Origin: Trichomonas vaginalis G3
Lineage: Eukaryota; Parabasalia; Trichomonadida; Trichomonadidae
Length of the DNA: 64,000 nucleotides
Direction: 5' to 3'
Assembly (NCBI RefSeq): GCF_026262505.1
Contig: NC_067203.1
Span: 22,797,411 to 22,861,410 of the forward strand
Shown here: positions 38,581 through 48,821 of the stretch, piece by piece
How the letters are laid out: the number at the start of each line of letters is the position of its first letter
Numbering within the stretch: the stretch's first letter is position 1
Position numbers and translations under genes: made by a program
Notes under the pieces: generated by a model
Told to the model about the DNA's origin: nothing
What the model saw: the letters and a program-made list of their open reading frames with translations, nothing else
Database searches by the model: none

Positions 38581-39459
38581 ATGAAGCATTTAATACATGA
38601 CGTAGATGAAGACATGAATGAAACTACAGACAAACTTAACTCTTCTCTTATTCTTCCTTTCAGCAAAGATTATGAGTTCTGTTCAAATGGTGTGTATTTC
38701 TATTGTGGAAAGATGGGTCAGGAAACATTCAACCTCATTCGTCATATACTCATAACAGAACGTTTAGGAAACGACTCTTACTATGACCAAATCATTATAT
38801 CAGCAACTTCAGACTCTATGGATTCAACAGCGAAAACATTTATGTCAAAAGTTCAAGCCTCTGTCGTTAAAGTTCCAGACAGTGAACTCATTGAATTTCT
38901 TCAACGTTACATTCGACGTAAGAGAAAATATTATGCTATCGTTGAATTTATACAGTCAGGAATGCAAAAGACTTCTGAGGAGATGGAAAGAATTATTGAC
39001 AAACACCACTTACGTCAATACTCAGGAGTTTACGATATGAAACGACTGACAAACTACATTCTCAAAACTTTCAAAATACCCCTTCAAAAATATCCTTCAA
39101 ACTTTGTTAGTTTGCGACGACTTCGCCGGAAAAGGTTTAGTTCAAAGCCTGACTCACCATTAGCTAACATCATAACTAAAGTCAGACATTACCACTTAAC
39201 TGTAGCAATACTTATGCAAACATGGAGGTTTTTAGCTTTAAACATAAAACGTCTCATAACTGACTTCGTTATCTTTCAAGGTTTCTCACGCTATGATATT
39301 GAACTCATTTGGAAACAGTCAGGTATAACATTACCTTTTGAAGAAATTTGGGAAGCATATAAGTCTCTCATCTCTCCTCGTTCATACCTTGAGATTCATA
39401 TCATGACTAATACCATTAAAGTCAAAAATATTCCATGGGAACGACCAACATTGTTTTAA
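38581..39459 (+). pseudogene. FtsK/HerA-type genome-packaging ATPase of Maverick B (broken)
   Basis: About 290 codons, the usual size for the A32-like Maverick ATPase. Visible parts: a start with LILPFSKD, a beta strand and helix where the Walker A region lies (YFYCGKMG...), and the well conserved second half SPLANIITKVRHYHLTVAILMQTWRFL-x-LNIKRLITDFVIFQGFSRYDIE, typical of the 'RH-x-x-x-x-V-x-x-x-x-Q' sensor region of packaging ATPases. It pumps the genome into the capsid. The only such gene in the window. Broken. Confidence 0.72.
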
Positions 39460-39854
39460 AGTTTAACCTTCAATTGACTGATGGTAAACAAATTCCATGC
39501 ATCTCTGTCGCCATTTCTGTTAATATTTTTGCTGTCATTCATATCATCCACTTCCCCATCCGTTAGCTTTTGAGGATATGCGTTAGAATAGCTGTTCTTA
39601 AATGAAGGCTTTTCACCTTTGAGAGCATAAACTCTATAACTTTCTGCATACTTTATGTTTGAACCTCCTGAGCCATCATTGACATAAATTTTTATAGGCT
39701 TCCACCCTTTGTTCATGTTCCTGCTTCTTCCCTTAGCTCTTTTGTTCAGTAGTTCTACATCTTTATACACAGCTGTCTCAGTGAATTCAACAATATTTTC
39801 ATTCGTTAGCTTTACATTCAAACCCTTGTCGAGTATATTGTTCATTTCATACAT
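39456..39854 (-). CDS. Maverick B protein of unknown function (about 133 residues)
   Basis: ATG taken at 39854 (MYEMNNILDKG), 25 bases from the divergent start at 39880; 39845 is an alternative. Basic middle (KRAKGRSRNMNKGWKPIKIYV) and Asn/Asp-rich end. Its stop overlaps the end of the ATPase gene by a few bases. In many Mavericks a cysteine protease gene sits near the ATPase, but I see no protease motif here. Confidence 0.5.
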   Translation of the reverse strand: MYEMNNILDKGLNVKLTNENIVEFTETAVYKDVELLNKRAKGRSRNMNKGWKPIKIYVNDGSGGSNIKYAESYRVYALKGEKPSFKNSYSNAYPQKLTDGEVDDMNDSKNINRNGDRDAWNLFTISQLKVKL

Positions 39855-39879
39855 ATAAAAGGTTTTTATTCTATATGAA

Positions 39880-40557
39880 ATGAGAAGCAAATCCATCTTA
39901 GCTGGTGCCGTTAATGTTCCAATTGAACCAACATCAAATGTTGACTCACGAACGACAAACAATATTGTCATAAAGAACTATAGTTCAGAGTGTTTGAAAG
40001 AACCAGAACCAGAGCTGAAATCCGTGAATTTAAACACAGCTTCAAACGCTAACGCTACATCAGATGTTAAGTTAGAGTATCCACCACTGGACCAAATTCT
40101 TTCAAGAGAAGCCAACGACAACCCTTACACAAATGTTCAAACAAATCCTTCAGATAACGTAGACCATTACCTTCTTCAGTTATACCAAACAATTTTACTC
40201 AAAGACGATAAGAAGCTTTTGACAAATCTTATAAGTAAGAACCAAATAATTCTAACAAAGGAGGACCTTGAAAATGTTATCTCACGAATAACAGGGAAAC
40301 AATGTGTCATTGACTATCTCGACCCTGAAATCGAATGCTGTGGTCAAACGCCACCATTCATGAAAATAGGTAACATCCGCATCATTGAAACACCAGGAAC
40401 TACAGGAGTTGAGTTTAAGTATAAATATTCGAACGAGTATCAAAACTTTCAACAGAATACTTTGCTTGAAATATGTTTTAGTAAATTAAAGCAATTTGTA
40501 ATATCTATCCAAAACTTCTTCAACAGTATCGAACTCATCTTCATAATGCAAACCTAA
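39880..40557 (+). CDS. Maverick B protein of unknown function (225 residues)
   Basis: Starts MRSKSILAGAVNVPIEP, has a Pro/Asn/Glu-rich disordered first third, then a helical region (DHYLLQLYQTILLKDDKKLLTNLI) and a Cys-containing ordered part (CVIDYLDPEIECCGQTPP). The last 24 codons overlap the convergent gene at 40486, so the real end may be earlier. No family recognised. Confidence 0.45.
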   Translation: MRSKSILAGAVNVPIEPTSNVDSRTTNNIVIKNYSSECLKEPEPELKSVNLNTASNANATSDVKLEYPPLDQILSREANDNPYTNVQTNPSDNVDHYLLQLYQTILLKDDKKLLTNLISKNQIILTKEDLENVISRITGKQCVIDYLDPEIECCGQTPPFMKIGNIRIIETPGTTGVEFKYKYSNEYQNFQQNTLLEICFSKLKQFVISIQNFFNSIELIFIMQT

Positions 40558-41007
40558 TCTTATTGACTTGGTGCAGTTTTCACTAACACAATATTTTTCT
40601 GTTCTCTTGACTGACATAACTAACTCATTTGTTTCATCAAACAGCAACAACCAAAGTTCATGACCTAATACATAACATTCATACTTTATATTTTTAGCTC
40701 TGAGTTCTCTTGTAAGCTGTTGCATTTTATTTTCTAAAAAGTCAACTTCAACAGTCATTCGCACTGGTGCCTTCAGTTCTACAGGCTCGCCTTGAAAGTC
40801 AACAAGTCTGAATTGCATGTCTTTCAAATTATGAGGACTAATGCGAACCCATTTACCTAAATGAGTTGCTATGACAGGAACGTTTGGAATGAACATTGAA
40901 TTTACTTCATAACAGAAAGATTTATACTCTACTGAACCTTTACTATTAACTCCTGAAATGCCTGTGACATTAGCTATTTTTAGACTCAATGTATAAACAA
41001 TTGCCAT
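40486..41007 (-). CDS. Maverick B protein of unknown function (173 residues), beta-rich
   Basis: Starts MAIVYTLSLKIANVTGI. The segment ISPHNLKDMQFRLVDFQGEPVELKAPVRMTVEVDFL resembles the short 'residue-x-R-L-x-D-x-x-G-x-P-x-x-L' beta pattern of small structural proteins of adenovirus-like elements. Looks whole. Not found in A. Confidence 0.5.
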   Translation of the reverse strand: MAIVYTLSLKIANVTGISGVNSKGSVEYKSFCYEVNSMFIPNVPVIATHLGKWVRISPHNLKDMQFRLVDFQGEPVELKAPVRMTVEVDFLENKMQQLTRELRAKNIKYECYVLGHELWLLLFDETNELVMSVKRTEKYCVSENCTKSIRLGLHYEDEFDTVEEVLDRYYKLL

Positions 41008-41076
41008 AACATACGTATGGAACAGATTTCATCTCAATCGTTTTGTCAACACTTTTCAAAGGAAATGTCATATGTA

Positions 41077-41446
41077 TGCTCCTAAAGAAGTTGAACTCTA
41101 TGACTCATTCGTGTTATCTTGAACTCTTTCTTGCTACTGAACTTCAATGTTCCCTCAGAAGAGAGTTCGACATCTATGTTGTCAATAGTTTCTTCATTTA
41201 TGAGAGTATCTATGACTCCAGCAATTTTATCTATTCTATACTCTGCTCTGTTAGGAAATGTTATAAACTTCTTTTGTCATCTATTTCAATCTCTATGAAA
41301 TCTGTTTCATCTGTTATGACAAAAGTTGCGATAGTATTGAAGTCAACAACTCTGAAAGCAAGCGCTTCATTCTGAAGACCTAAGTTTGTTTGTAGCTTTA
41401 CTGTCCCGTATTCGTTTGGGTCTGTACTTTGCAAATAGAACAACAT
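41077..41446 (-). pseudogene. Copy B of the small gene divergent to the fiber gene (broken)
   Basis: Starts MLFYLQSTDPNEYGTVKL, nearly identical to the gene at 21826-22206. From about 41080 on, element A and element B match; in A the same point lies at the inner edge of the terminal repeat, so A lacks everything that B has between 36.95 and 41.05 kb. Broken. Confidence 0.75.
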
Positions 41447-41463
41447 TTTATTCTCATTAAAAT

Positions 41464-44400
41464 ATGACTATTGCTGCATATGCGTATGAAACAAATGAAG
41501 CAAGAAGAGCACATGAACTAGTAAACGAAACTCAACTTTAACCATTGAAGGCAATGATTTAGTCATTGACGATGGAAAAACTAAAAAAGTCATTGATTTC
41601 GATACTTTTAACACTTATGACCCATTCATTACAATAAGTAAAGTTCCTATCATAAATGATGGAACGGTGCAATATATAAATTCTACTGTAGATGCCTCAT
41701 TAGTGAAAGTATTAAATGTTTCTCATTGAATTGTTAAAGAGCTTTCGATTTGACGACAACATTAAATGCCTAAAGAATTTAGTCATGAATGAGAAACAAA
41801 TTCTTGGCGTTGCTGGTAGCAGTAATGATGTACACCTTATGACATTAGAATATTATATACGAACATAAAGATGAACTGAAAGGAGAGAAGGGTGACACCG
41901 GACCACAAGGACCACAAGGAATACAAGGAATACAAGGAATACAAGGACCTCAAGGCGAGAACGGTTTGGATGGTGAAGATGGAAAGGATGGAAAAAACTG
42001 CTAAATCATGGATATGGGACCTTATAAATACTGGTTTAACAGCTGCTTCATATGGAGTTCTTCAATACCAAATCGGAAAGATATGGGCAGTACTTGGTGA
42101 AGAAGTTTTAGATGACGTTAAAAATGCTTTGAACTTCATTTCAAATGGTTCGGATACTATTAAAACTTTATCTGGTTGGATGCAAGAAACAAGGAGTCAA
42201 ATAGATACTGTAAGACGTATAGCAAACAATGCACGTACGGGATTGGATACTTTACGAGAAGCACAAAATACACTAAAGGAAGCAAATGATATTCTTGGCT
42301 CAGTATCAGACATGCATGAAGATTGGCTTAAAGGTATTGACAAATCTTTAAAAAATCACAGTCAGTCTATTGCTGACTACAAGAAAAGTATAGATTTTTT
42401 ACATAGTGCTATGGACGTACATGATGGAAGCATAAGGAACTTACTTAATGCTAACAATAACTTACCAGGAACTATTAAAGCATTTATAAAGTCCTTTGTA
42501 AAACCTGGTGCTCTAACATTTAGGTCTTTGAGAGCAAAGAGCATTGAAGTCAAGAGATGCAGAAACTCCAACAGAACCTACAGAAGGAACTGAAACAACA
42601 GAAACTCCAAAAGAACCACCAAAACCAACAGCTAATGAAATATTGTTCGAATATTTTCCAAGGTACTCTGTTCTCATTGCATACATTCAAGAAATACTTA
42701 AGAAAGCAGACTTGACTTTAGGAGATGATGAAAGTTCTGTATATCTTTCGTTCCAGTTTCAAATAGCAGAACTTTTGAGACAGATATGCTTAATGTATGA
42801 CAACATCTCTGATTTCACAAGATATGATGACGACCATGACCCCGAACACGGTGAAGAAGAAGTTTTACAAACATCCATTAAGACAGGAAAGGTTTTAACA
42901 CAAAGTCTCATTATTGACACCAAAGATGGCGAAGTGGACGTTCTTCAAGAGCTGAAGAAAAATACTTCTTCGGGAGGTGGTGGTAGGCATGAACTTGAAA
43001 TAAATGAGATAGAAGAGAAATTAGCCGAAAAAGCAGATAAAGAACATAAACACAATATCTCCGATATAAATGAACTTCAAGCTACATTAAATAGTAAAGC
43101 GGACAAAAATGAACTTGACGCAATGAACAAAGTTTTGAAATCTCATAAACACAATATCTCCGATATAAATGAACTTCAAGCTACATTAAATAGTAAAGCG
43201 GACAAGAACCACGTTCATTATATAAGTTCAGACGAACAGATTATAACGGACTATCATGGATATTTAACACGAAGTGATGAAGCGAAGACAAAAAATGTTA
43301 ATGAAAGAAGATATAAATACATTCGTGCTAAAGGTTATGACATAAGCTGTACTGTACACTATGATGTAGCTAAAGCACCAGAAGCATTTGGTTATACCGG
43401 TGAAATTTATGCCTCTACTTTCAATGTTAACGGTGTATTAGTTGAACCAAGATTTATGTTAAGAGTTAAGGCAAAAATAACTTTTGAAGATGCTATTAAA
43501 AGTAAAGCTGACAAAAATGAACTTGAAGCAATGAACAAAGTTTTGAGATCTCATAAACACAATATCTCCGATATAAATGAACTTCAAACTTCTTTAGACA
43601 ACAAAGCAGACAAAAACCATACACATGAATCCTTCACTACTGTTAGAGCTGATGACATAATACTGAACTTTGACCTTGGTTCAAGTGCACCTTTAGAGAA
43701 TCCAAGTACAAGCGTAAAAGATACTCTTAACAATTTAGATAAGAGTTGCAGGAACATTGAAGGTCATGCCAGAAACTTTGAAGCACATGAACTACCAGCA
43801 ATGTTAGATAAGAAAGCAGACAAAACTTATGTGGATGCAGAACTAACAAAGAAATTTTCGAAACCAGATACAATGACATTTACAACAGAAATTATAAATG
43901 GTGAACCAGCAACTCCATTTGAATTTGTTAGAGGTCTTCAACCAGATACTTTTGAATTTTTCTTGGATAATTCTATTGAACTAACATTACATTATAAAAG
44001 TGGAACAAATGCAACATTTCATCCGGGAGATACATTCCAAATGGTATTTAATGACATAAGTTCTTTAGAATATGTTTATAGAGTTATGAGCATATATGAT
44101 TTAATATATCCTATAGGAGCTGTTTATACGTCTATGAATCCAATAAATCCAAACACTTTATTTGGTGGTAGATGGTATGAAATAGTTGACAGTTTTCCAT
44201 TCTACACTAATACGCAGTCAATGAAGATGGGAGGTTCAAAGAAAATAGGTATTGAAAACCTTCCTTCACATATGCATAGGTTCAGTGGAAGAACATCTGT
44301 GGAAGGAAACCATTCACATTCAATAACAAAAAGAGGTTATATAAATCTTGCAGCGGGTTCGAATAGACAGGGAATGAACAGATATGATATCTCAGATGAC

Positions 44401-44565
44401 CCCAAAGATGTTAGCACAGGTATTTTCTGTGGAACTGCAGGAAATCATACACATGTTGTAGCTGGTATTACAGACCCAGCAGTAATGGAAAAGATTATAT
44501 GCTCCTTATATAACAATGCACGCTTGGATACGAGTTGGTTAAAATCTTTAACTTTACATAAATGA
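41464..44565 (+). pseudogene. Maverick B fiber gene: collagen-like shaft, phage-like tip of a different type (broken)
   Basis: The first about 1.1 kb matches the fiber gene of A nearly base for base, including the Gly-X-Y shaft and helical region. It then has two extra 'SHKHNISDINELQATLNSKADK' units (short-tail-fiber-like repeats) and a tip that is not that of A: YPIGAVYTSMNPINPNTLFGGRWYEIVD, LPSHMHRFSGRTSVEGNHSHSI, and GTAGNHTHVVAGI. Both tips keep the phage collar-like GS/GAVYTSMN and HxH patterns but diverge in the rest, as expected for a receptor-binding end. Broken, several breaks. Confidence 0.8.
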
Positions 44566-45646
44566 GCTTGAAAGAAGTATTCGAACAACATCCATGGAGG
44601 TCATTTAAGAAGTTCAATGAAGCTGCAAAGAGTTGGGGATTTACTAACAGAGCTGAAGTTAAAAGGTTCTTTGACAAAAATGTTGTACATCAAACAAAAT
44701 AAACCCTTACGACTACTTTTTACCAATTTACTCCAACATCCCGACGCATACCAATTTGACACTCTCATTCAAAGCAGAAAAGGAGGACATAAACCATTCC
44801 TCATCTTCATTAATGTTAACACTCGTAAAGCATATGCATATCCAATGAAAAATAAAGGAACTCGTGAAGTGTTAAGAGTTTTACAAAAGTTTGTAGCAGA
44901 ACATAGCCCAAGTACTTTAACATCAGACCAAGACAGTGCATACCTCAGCAATGAAATCACAGATTTTCTCATTAAGCATAACATAACTCACTACACTACT
45001 GAAGACCATAACCATAACATACTCGGCATCATAAACCGCTTCATAAGAACGCTCAGAGATTTAAATCAAGAGCGAGACTTTACCGAAGAAACAATGAAAC
45101 ATTTTCTCGAAGTATATAATTCCTCAAACACATTCTACAACAGGACATACACCAAATTCAATGACACAACAACAAGAAGAAAAGTATATACAAAAGAAAC
45201 GAAGCCAAACACAAAATACCAGAAATTCAACACAATTTACCCTCATTCCTGGTACAAAAGTTCGTGTAGTTCTTGACGACAAACCGTTGACAAAGAAACG
45301 TTTAAGGTTAAGTAGAAACTATTATATCGTAGACTCTACGCAAGGTAATGGATATCTTATAAAAGCTGCTGACGACTCTATTGCGTTTTATCCTCGACAT
45401 AAATTAGTCGAAAGTAGTAATGGCAAACTTGCTGAAACCATTGACGAAGCAAAGCGAGGAGTGGTTATTGAAATACTTGGCTACAACATAAACGATGACA
45501 CTTATAAAGTAAGATATGAAGGAGGCGTTGAAGATGTTATACCATCTAAAAACTTGAGAGAGTCAAAGCCAACACATCTGGGACCATTAGAGCGGGAGTA
45601 TTGGAAAGACAAAAACATGCCAGAAAGAATAAGAAAATTCTTCTAA
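44562..45646 (+). pseudogene. Maverick B integrase (broken)
   Basis: Near-identical copy of the gene at 25164-26249, with the same YQFDTLIQSRKGG, LTSDQDSAY and chromo-like KVRYEGG-x-EDV segments. Starts at the very end of the fiber gene (44562 vs 44565). Broken, a few breaks. Confidence 0.85.
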
Positions 45647-45735
45647 ACTTTTTCATTAGATGTAAATCAGACATGAATGAGAACAGTCATGTATTATTAA
45701 TGGTACCATTTATTTTTGTCATAAATTTACACCAA

Positions 45736-45795
45736 AAAATAATGTTTAGGGTAGAAGGTTAGATCTAACCTGTTTTCTCACCTCTTTTCTACCCT
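45736..45795. repeat. Left arm of inverted repeat flanking the 312-residue gene
   Basis: About 60 bp (AATAATGTTTAGGGTAGAAGG... to TTTTCTACCCT) that recurs inverted at 46814-46873 with one or two differences. Contains GGTTAGATCTAACC at 45757-45770. Confidence 0.85.
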
Positions 45796-45866
45796 CTTGA
45801 ATTTTCCCGAAATAAAAAATAAAGTTAGTTTTATTTTATTTATTTTTTTTATTTTGTATAAAAGAT

Positions 45867-46805
45867 ATGATTTCAACAATCGGCACAACAACAATTCAAA
45901 CAACAGCACCAAACTCGTTAGTCATGAATCCAACATCTATGTTAGTAGAAATGAAAAGCTTCATTCCTTCTTCATATACTTTCGAAACAAAAATCCAGAA
46001 GATAAAGCAAGAACTGTTAACAAGTAATTTAGACTGTAGTGCGAAAGATGAAACAAATGAAGAATATCTTTATGAAATGCAGGACATTATTGACCATTTG
46101 CCTAAACTACCTGAAATCCAACAACAAAAACTCACTATTCCTGAATTTGACGAAATTGAAGTGAAACCAACTGACTCAGTAGAAATAAAGAAGTTCATAC
46201 GTAAAGTAAATTATGAATTCCTTGGTTTTCATTGCAACCATAAAGTTATGGACAAAGATTGCGACATGGTATATAAGAATGTTTCTGACATATATAAATC
46301 TGAAGAATTTAAGACCTACGACAACTTTGTTTCATTAGTTGCAGAATGTGTATGGCAGATAAGAGATGAAGATAGAAGAGATAAAGTATGGAATAAACAG
46401 ATAAGACCCGCTATGTTTGAGATGAAGAGAGCAATTGACGCCTTGGTTGTTTTAGCTGGTTTTATTTCAATGTATAACGCAAAAATGAACCCGCAATGTT
46501 CAAAATGTAAGGCAGCAATGAGGAAATATAACTACTCAGTCAAAGAGATAGAAAGAATGAGAAACGACTATGCAGACTTAAAGAAAGAAGCAGAGAAGCC
46601 GGTAGAAAATAAAATGGACATGTTAGAATTTCTGAACAAAAACTATCCAACTGCTGACGATTTCCTATTATCTGACGTCAAGAAGAAGTATAAAGAAACT
46701 TTCGGTATCGTTAAAACATTCGATGTACTAAAAGAAGAAATAGAAGCTACGAAACTGTTTAGAGTCTCACGAATTCATAACGTTTACCATGTAAAACGCT
46801 TATAA
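45867..46805 (+). CDS. Maverick B cargo-like protein of unknown function (312 residues)
   Basis: 312 residues. A Thr/Ser/Asn-rich start; a helical middle with Cys/His residues (FLGFHCNHKVMDKDCDMVYKN, later PQCSKCKAAMRKYNYSV, a CxxC that could bind metal); and an end with a helical LEFLNKNYPTADDFLLSDVKKKYKETFG segment resembling the winged-helix style domain seen in phage and virus primase tails. No family assigned. It is flanked by about 60 bp inverted repeats (45736-45795 and 46814-46873) and has no counterpart between the integrase and KilA-N genes of element A, so it looks like an inserted gene unit. Leader: AAAGTTAGTTTTATT... then TATAAAAGATATG. Confidence 0.65.
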   Translation: MISTIGTTTIQTTAPNSLVMNPTSMLVEMKSFIPSSYTFETKIQKIKQELLTSNLDCSAKDETNEEYLYEMQDIIDHLPKLPEIQQQKLTIPEFDEIEVKPTDSVEIKKFIRKVNYEFLGFHCNHKVMDKDCDMVYKNVSDIYKSEEFKTYDNFVSLVAECVWQIRDEDRRDKVWNKQIRPAMFEMKRAIDALVVLAGFISMYNAKMNPQCSKCKAAMRKYNYSVKEIERMRNDYADLKKEAEKPVENKMDMLEFLNKNYPTADDFLLSDVKKKYKETFGIVKTFDVLKEEIEATKLFRVSRIHNVYHVKRL

Positions 46806-46813
46806 AATAACTG

Positions 46814-46873
46814 GGGTAGAAAAGAGGTTAGAAAACAGGTTAGATCTAACCTTCTACCCTAAACATTATTTTT
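46814..46873. repeat. Right arm of inverted repeat flanking the 312-residue gene
   Basis: Reverse complement of 45736-45795; begins 8 bases after the gene's stop codon. Palindrome GGTTAGATCTAACC at 46838-46851. Confidence 0.85.
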
Positions 46874-47017
46874 GAGGAAAAAAATGAAGGTTCTATACGG
46901 TTTCTAACCGTTAACAAGCTTGCCTTTTACATTCTGCCTGAGGAAGTCTTTAACAAGCTCGTTAATTTCAATTAGGTAAATTGCCTCGTCGGTAGGTTCG
47001 ACTTCGACCATTGCTAC

Positions 47018-47210
47018 TGACAGTAGCAGTACTTTTACTGACAGTAGCAGTACTTTTACTGACATTAGCAGTACTTTTACTGACAGTAGCAGTACTTTTA
47101 CTGACAGTAGCAGTACTTTATCGTCGAAAACCCTCTCAAATTTTCCTTTTTACTGACATTAGCAGTACTTTTACTGACAGTAGCAGTACTTTTACTGACA
47201 GTAGCAGAGA
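47018..47210. repeat. 21 bp tandem repeats (ACTGACAGTAGCAGTACTTTT)
   Basis: Seven to eight copies of a 21 bp unit, ACTGACAGTAGCAGTACTTTT with some ATTAGC variants, in two blocks separated by about 30 unrelated bases near 47120-47150. Any reading frame through it is an artefact of the period. Confidence 0.88.
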
Positions 47211-47226
47211 TTTTTATCGTCCAACT

Positions 47227-47346
47227 TTACAAATGTAAACTTATATCGTTCTATTTTCTTCACTAGGGTCTAACACCAAAGTAACCTTACAAATGTAAAC
47301 TTATATCGTTCTATTTTCTTCACTAGGGTCTAACACCAAAGTAACC
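47227..47346. repeat. 60 bp direct repeat, two copies
   Basis: CTTACAAATGTAAACTTATA... to ...CACCAAAGTAAC occurs twice back to back (47227-47286, 47287-47346) and appears identical or nearly so. It contains a small TTACAAATGTAA palindrome. Confidence 0.9.
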
Positions 47347-47385
47347 TATGTACATGAAATTTCACTGCATAAAAGGAAAAAAACC

Positions 47386-47460
47386 TGCGCGAATCAGGAT
47401 TTGAACCGAGGTCTTCGACGCCTTTAACGAGGTAGCCCATACCACTGAGCTATGAGCCGC
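47386..47460 (-). tRNA. tRNA-like sequence (degenerate; probably a pseudo-tRNA)
   Basis: On the minus strand an A box (TAGCTCAGTGGTATGGGC), a D-stem (GCTC/GGGC) and a B box (GGTTCAAATCC) lie at tRNA spacing, and the length is about 75. The anticodon arm (CCT-CGTTAA-AGG) has a six-base loop, and the acceptor and T stems pair poorly, so it is unlikely to be a working tRNA. The loop is closest to an Asn (GTT) type. It may act as an internal polymerase III promoter or be a captured fossil. Confidence 0.45.
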
Positions 47461-47520
47461 TTGCATATTTTTAAGTAAAATATAGTATATTTGTCATACC
47501 GTGAAGGATGACCAAACTTA

Positions 47521-47580
47521 AAAAAAAATAAAGTTAGTTTTATTTTTATTTATTTTTTTATTTTGTATGTAAAGACATAT
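47521..47580 (+). promoter_or_regulatory. Maverick non-structural gene leader (B, KilA-N gene)
   Basis: AAATAAAGTTAGTTTTATTTTT, T-rich run, TATGTAAAGACA, then ATG at 47581. Nearly identical to 26304-26362. Confidence 0.6.
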
Positions 47581-48191
47581 ATGTCAAACATTGAGTTTGA
47601 AACAGTTAGAAAGATAGACAATGACACCAAATTGGTTAGAATAGGTGATTTAAACGTAAGATACTCAAAGAAATACAACAAATATTCTTTGTCAGACATT
47701 CTGACACCATCTGAAAAGAAAACAAACCACTGGGTTAGAAATGCTTCAACTCAGAAAATTTTGACAAGAAATCCTGAGCTTATGATATCAGTAAGATTCT
47801 ATGGAACTACAGCATATCTTATAGACAAAAGTCTTTATACAATAGTTTTGTTATGGATTGACCCAGTTGTTGGATATAACTTCATAACTTATGGTTCATT
47901 CGATACGGAACGTTGCAGTGAAGGCTTACTTTACATCGTTCAGAAACCGAAGGACTTCAACACAAAAGATATAAGATAGGAAGGACATATAATATAACTC
48001 AAAGATATGACTCTACAGTCAATAGAGTCAAGGTTGTGTTCGTTAATGATATGAGAGCCGCAGAAACAGAACTACTCGAAAAGTTTGAGAAAATGTATGG
48101 TGCTCCCATAAAAGGTAAAGAAACGTTTGAAGTAGATGAGATAGATAAAGCTATAAAATTATTTGACGAAGTTGCTGAAAAATACATGTAA
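47581..48191 (+). pseudogene. KilA-N / T5orf172 gene, copy B (broken)
   Basis: Near-identical copy of 26363-26974 with scattered substitutions in the KilA-N half (for example around NHWVRNASTQ). Broken. Confidence 0.78.
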
Positions 48192-48776
48192 AAATAACGC
48201 TAATTTTTAATAAAATTTGACGAAGTGCAAATCTTCACTTCGTGTCATAATGTAAAAATAACGCTAATTTTTAATAAAATTTGACGAAGTGCAAATCTTC
48301 ACTTCGTGTCATAATGTAAAAATAACGCTAATTTTTATAAAATTTGACGAAGTGCAAATCTTCACTTCGTGTCATAATGTAAAAATAACGCTAATTTTTA
48401 ATAAAATTTGACGAAGTGCAAATCTTCACTTCGTGTCATAATGTAAAAATAACGCTAATTTTTTATAAAATTTGACGAAGTGCAAATCTTCACTTCGTGT
48501 CATAATGTAAAAATAACGCTAATTTTTAATAAAATTTGACGAAGTGCAAATCTTCACTTCGTGTCATAATGTAAAAATAACGCTAATTTTTAATAAAATT
48601 TGACGAAGTGCAAATCTTCACTTCGTGTCATAATGTAAAAATAACGCTAATTTTTAATAAAATTTGACGAAGTGCAAATCTTCACTTCGTGTCATAATGT
48701 AAAAAATAACGCTAATTTTTAATAAAATTTGACGAAGTGCAAATCTTCACTTCGTGTCATAATGTAAAAAAAGGCT
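48192..48776. repeat. 63 bp hairpin-bearing tandem array, nine copies
   Basis: Nine copies of an about 63 bp unit. Each holds AACGCTAATTTTT, then an inverted repeat ACGAAGTG-CAAATCTT-CACTTCGT, then GTCATAATGTAAAAAT. Units differ by one or two bases in the A/T runs only. It lies directly before the leader of the next gene; the first unit begins right after the stop of the KilA-N gene. In element A this place has only a short GCTAATTTTTTCC leader. Confidence 0.93.
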
Positions 48777-48821
48777 AATTTTATTTTTATTTATTTTTTT
48801 ATTTTGTATGTAAAGACAGTA

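Larger units (their letters stand above)
46874..47580. other. Gene-free, repeat-filled spacer of element B
   Basis: About 700 bp absent from element A at the equivalent point. It contains, in order, a 21 bp tandem array (47018-47210), a 60 bp direct repeat (47227-47346), a tRNA-like sequence on the minus strand (47386-47460), and the leader of the KilA-N gene (about 47520-47580). Confidence 0.7.

Noticed and set aside
39456-39854. Maverick cysteine protease
   Set aside because: Position suggests it, but no His/Cys motif of the adenain type is visible.
47011-47238. 75-codon Leu/Val-rich frame
   Set aside because: Translation of the 21 bp array; no start context and no conserved end.
47386-47460. 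Functional tRNA gene
   Set aside because: Acceptor and T stems do not pair and the anticodon loop has six bases; kept only as tRNA-like.
48192-48776. Possible CRISPR array
   Set aside because: Units are contiguous 63 bp copies with no unique spacers and no Cas genes; the organism is a eukaryote.
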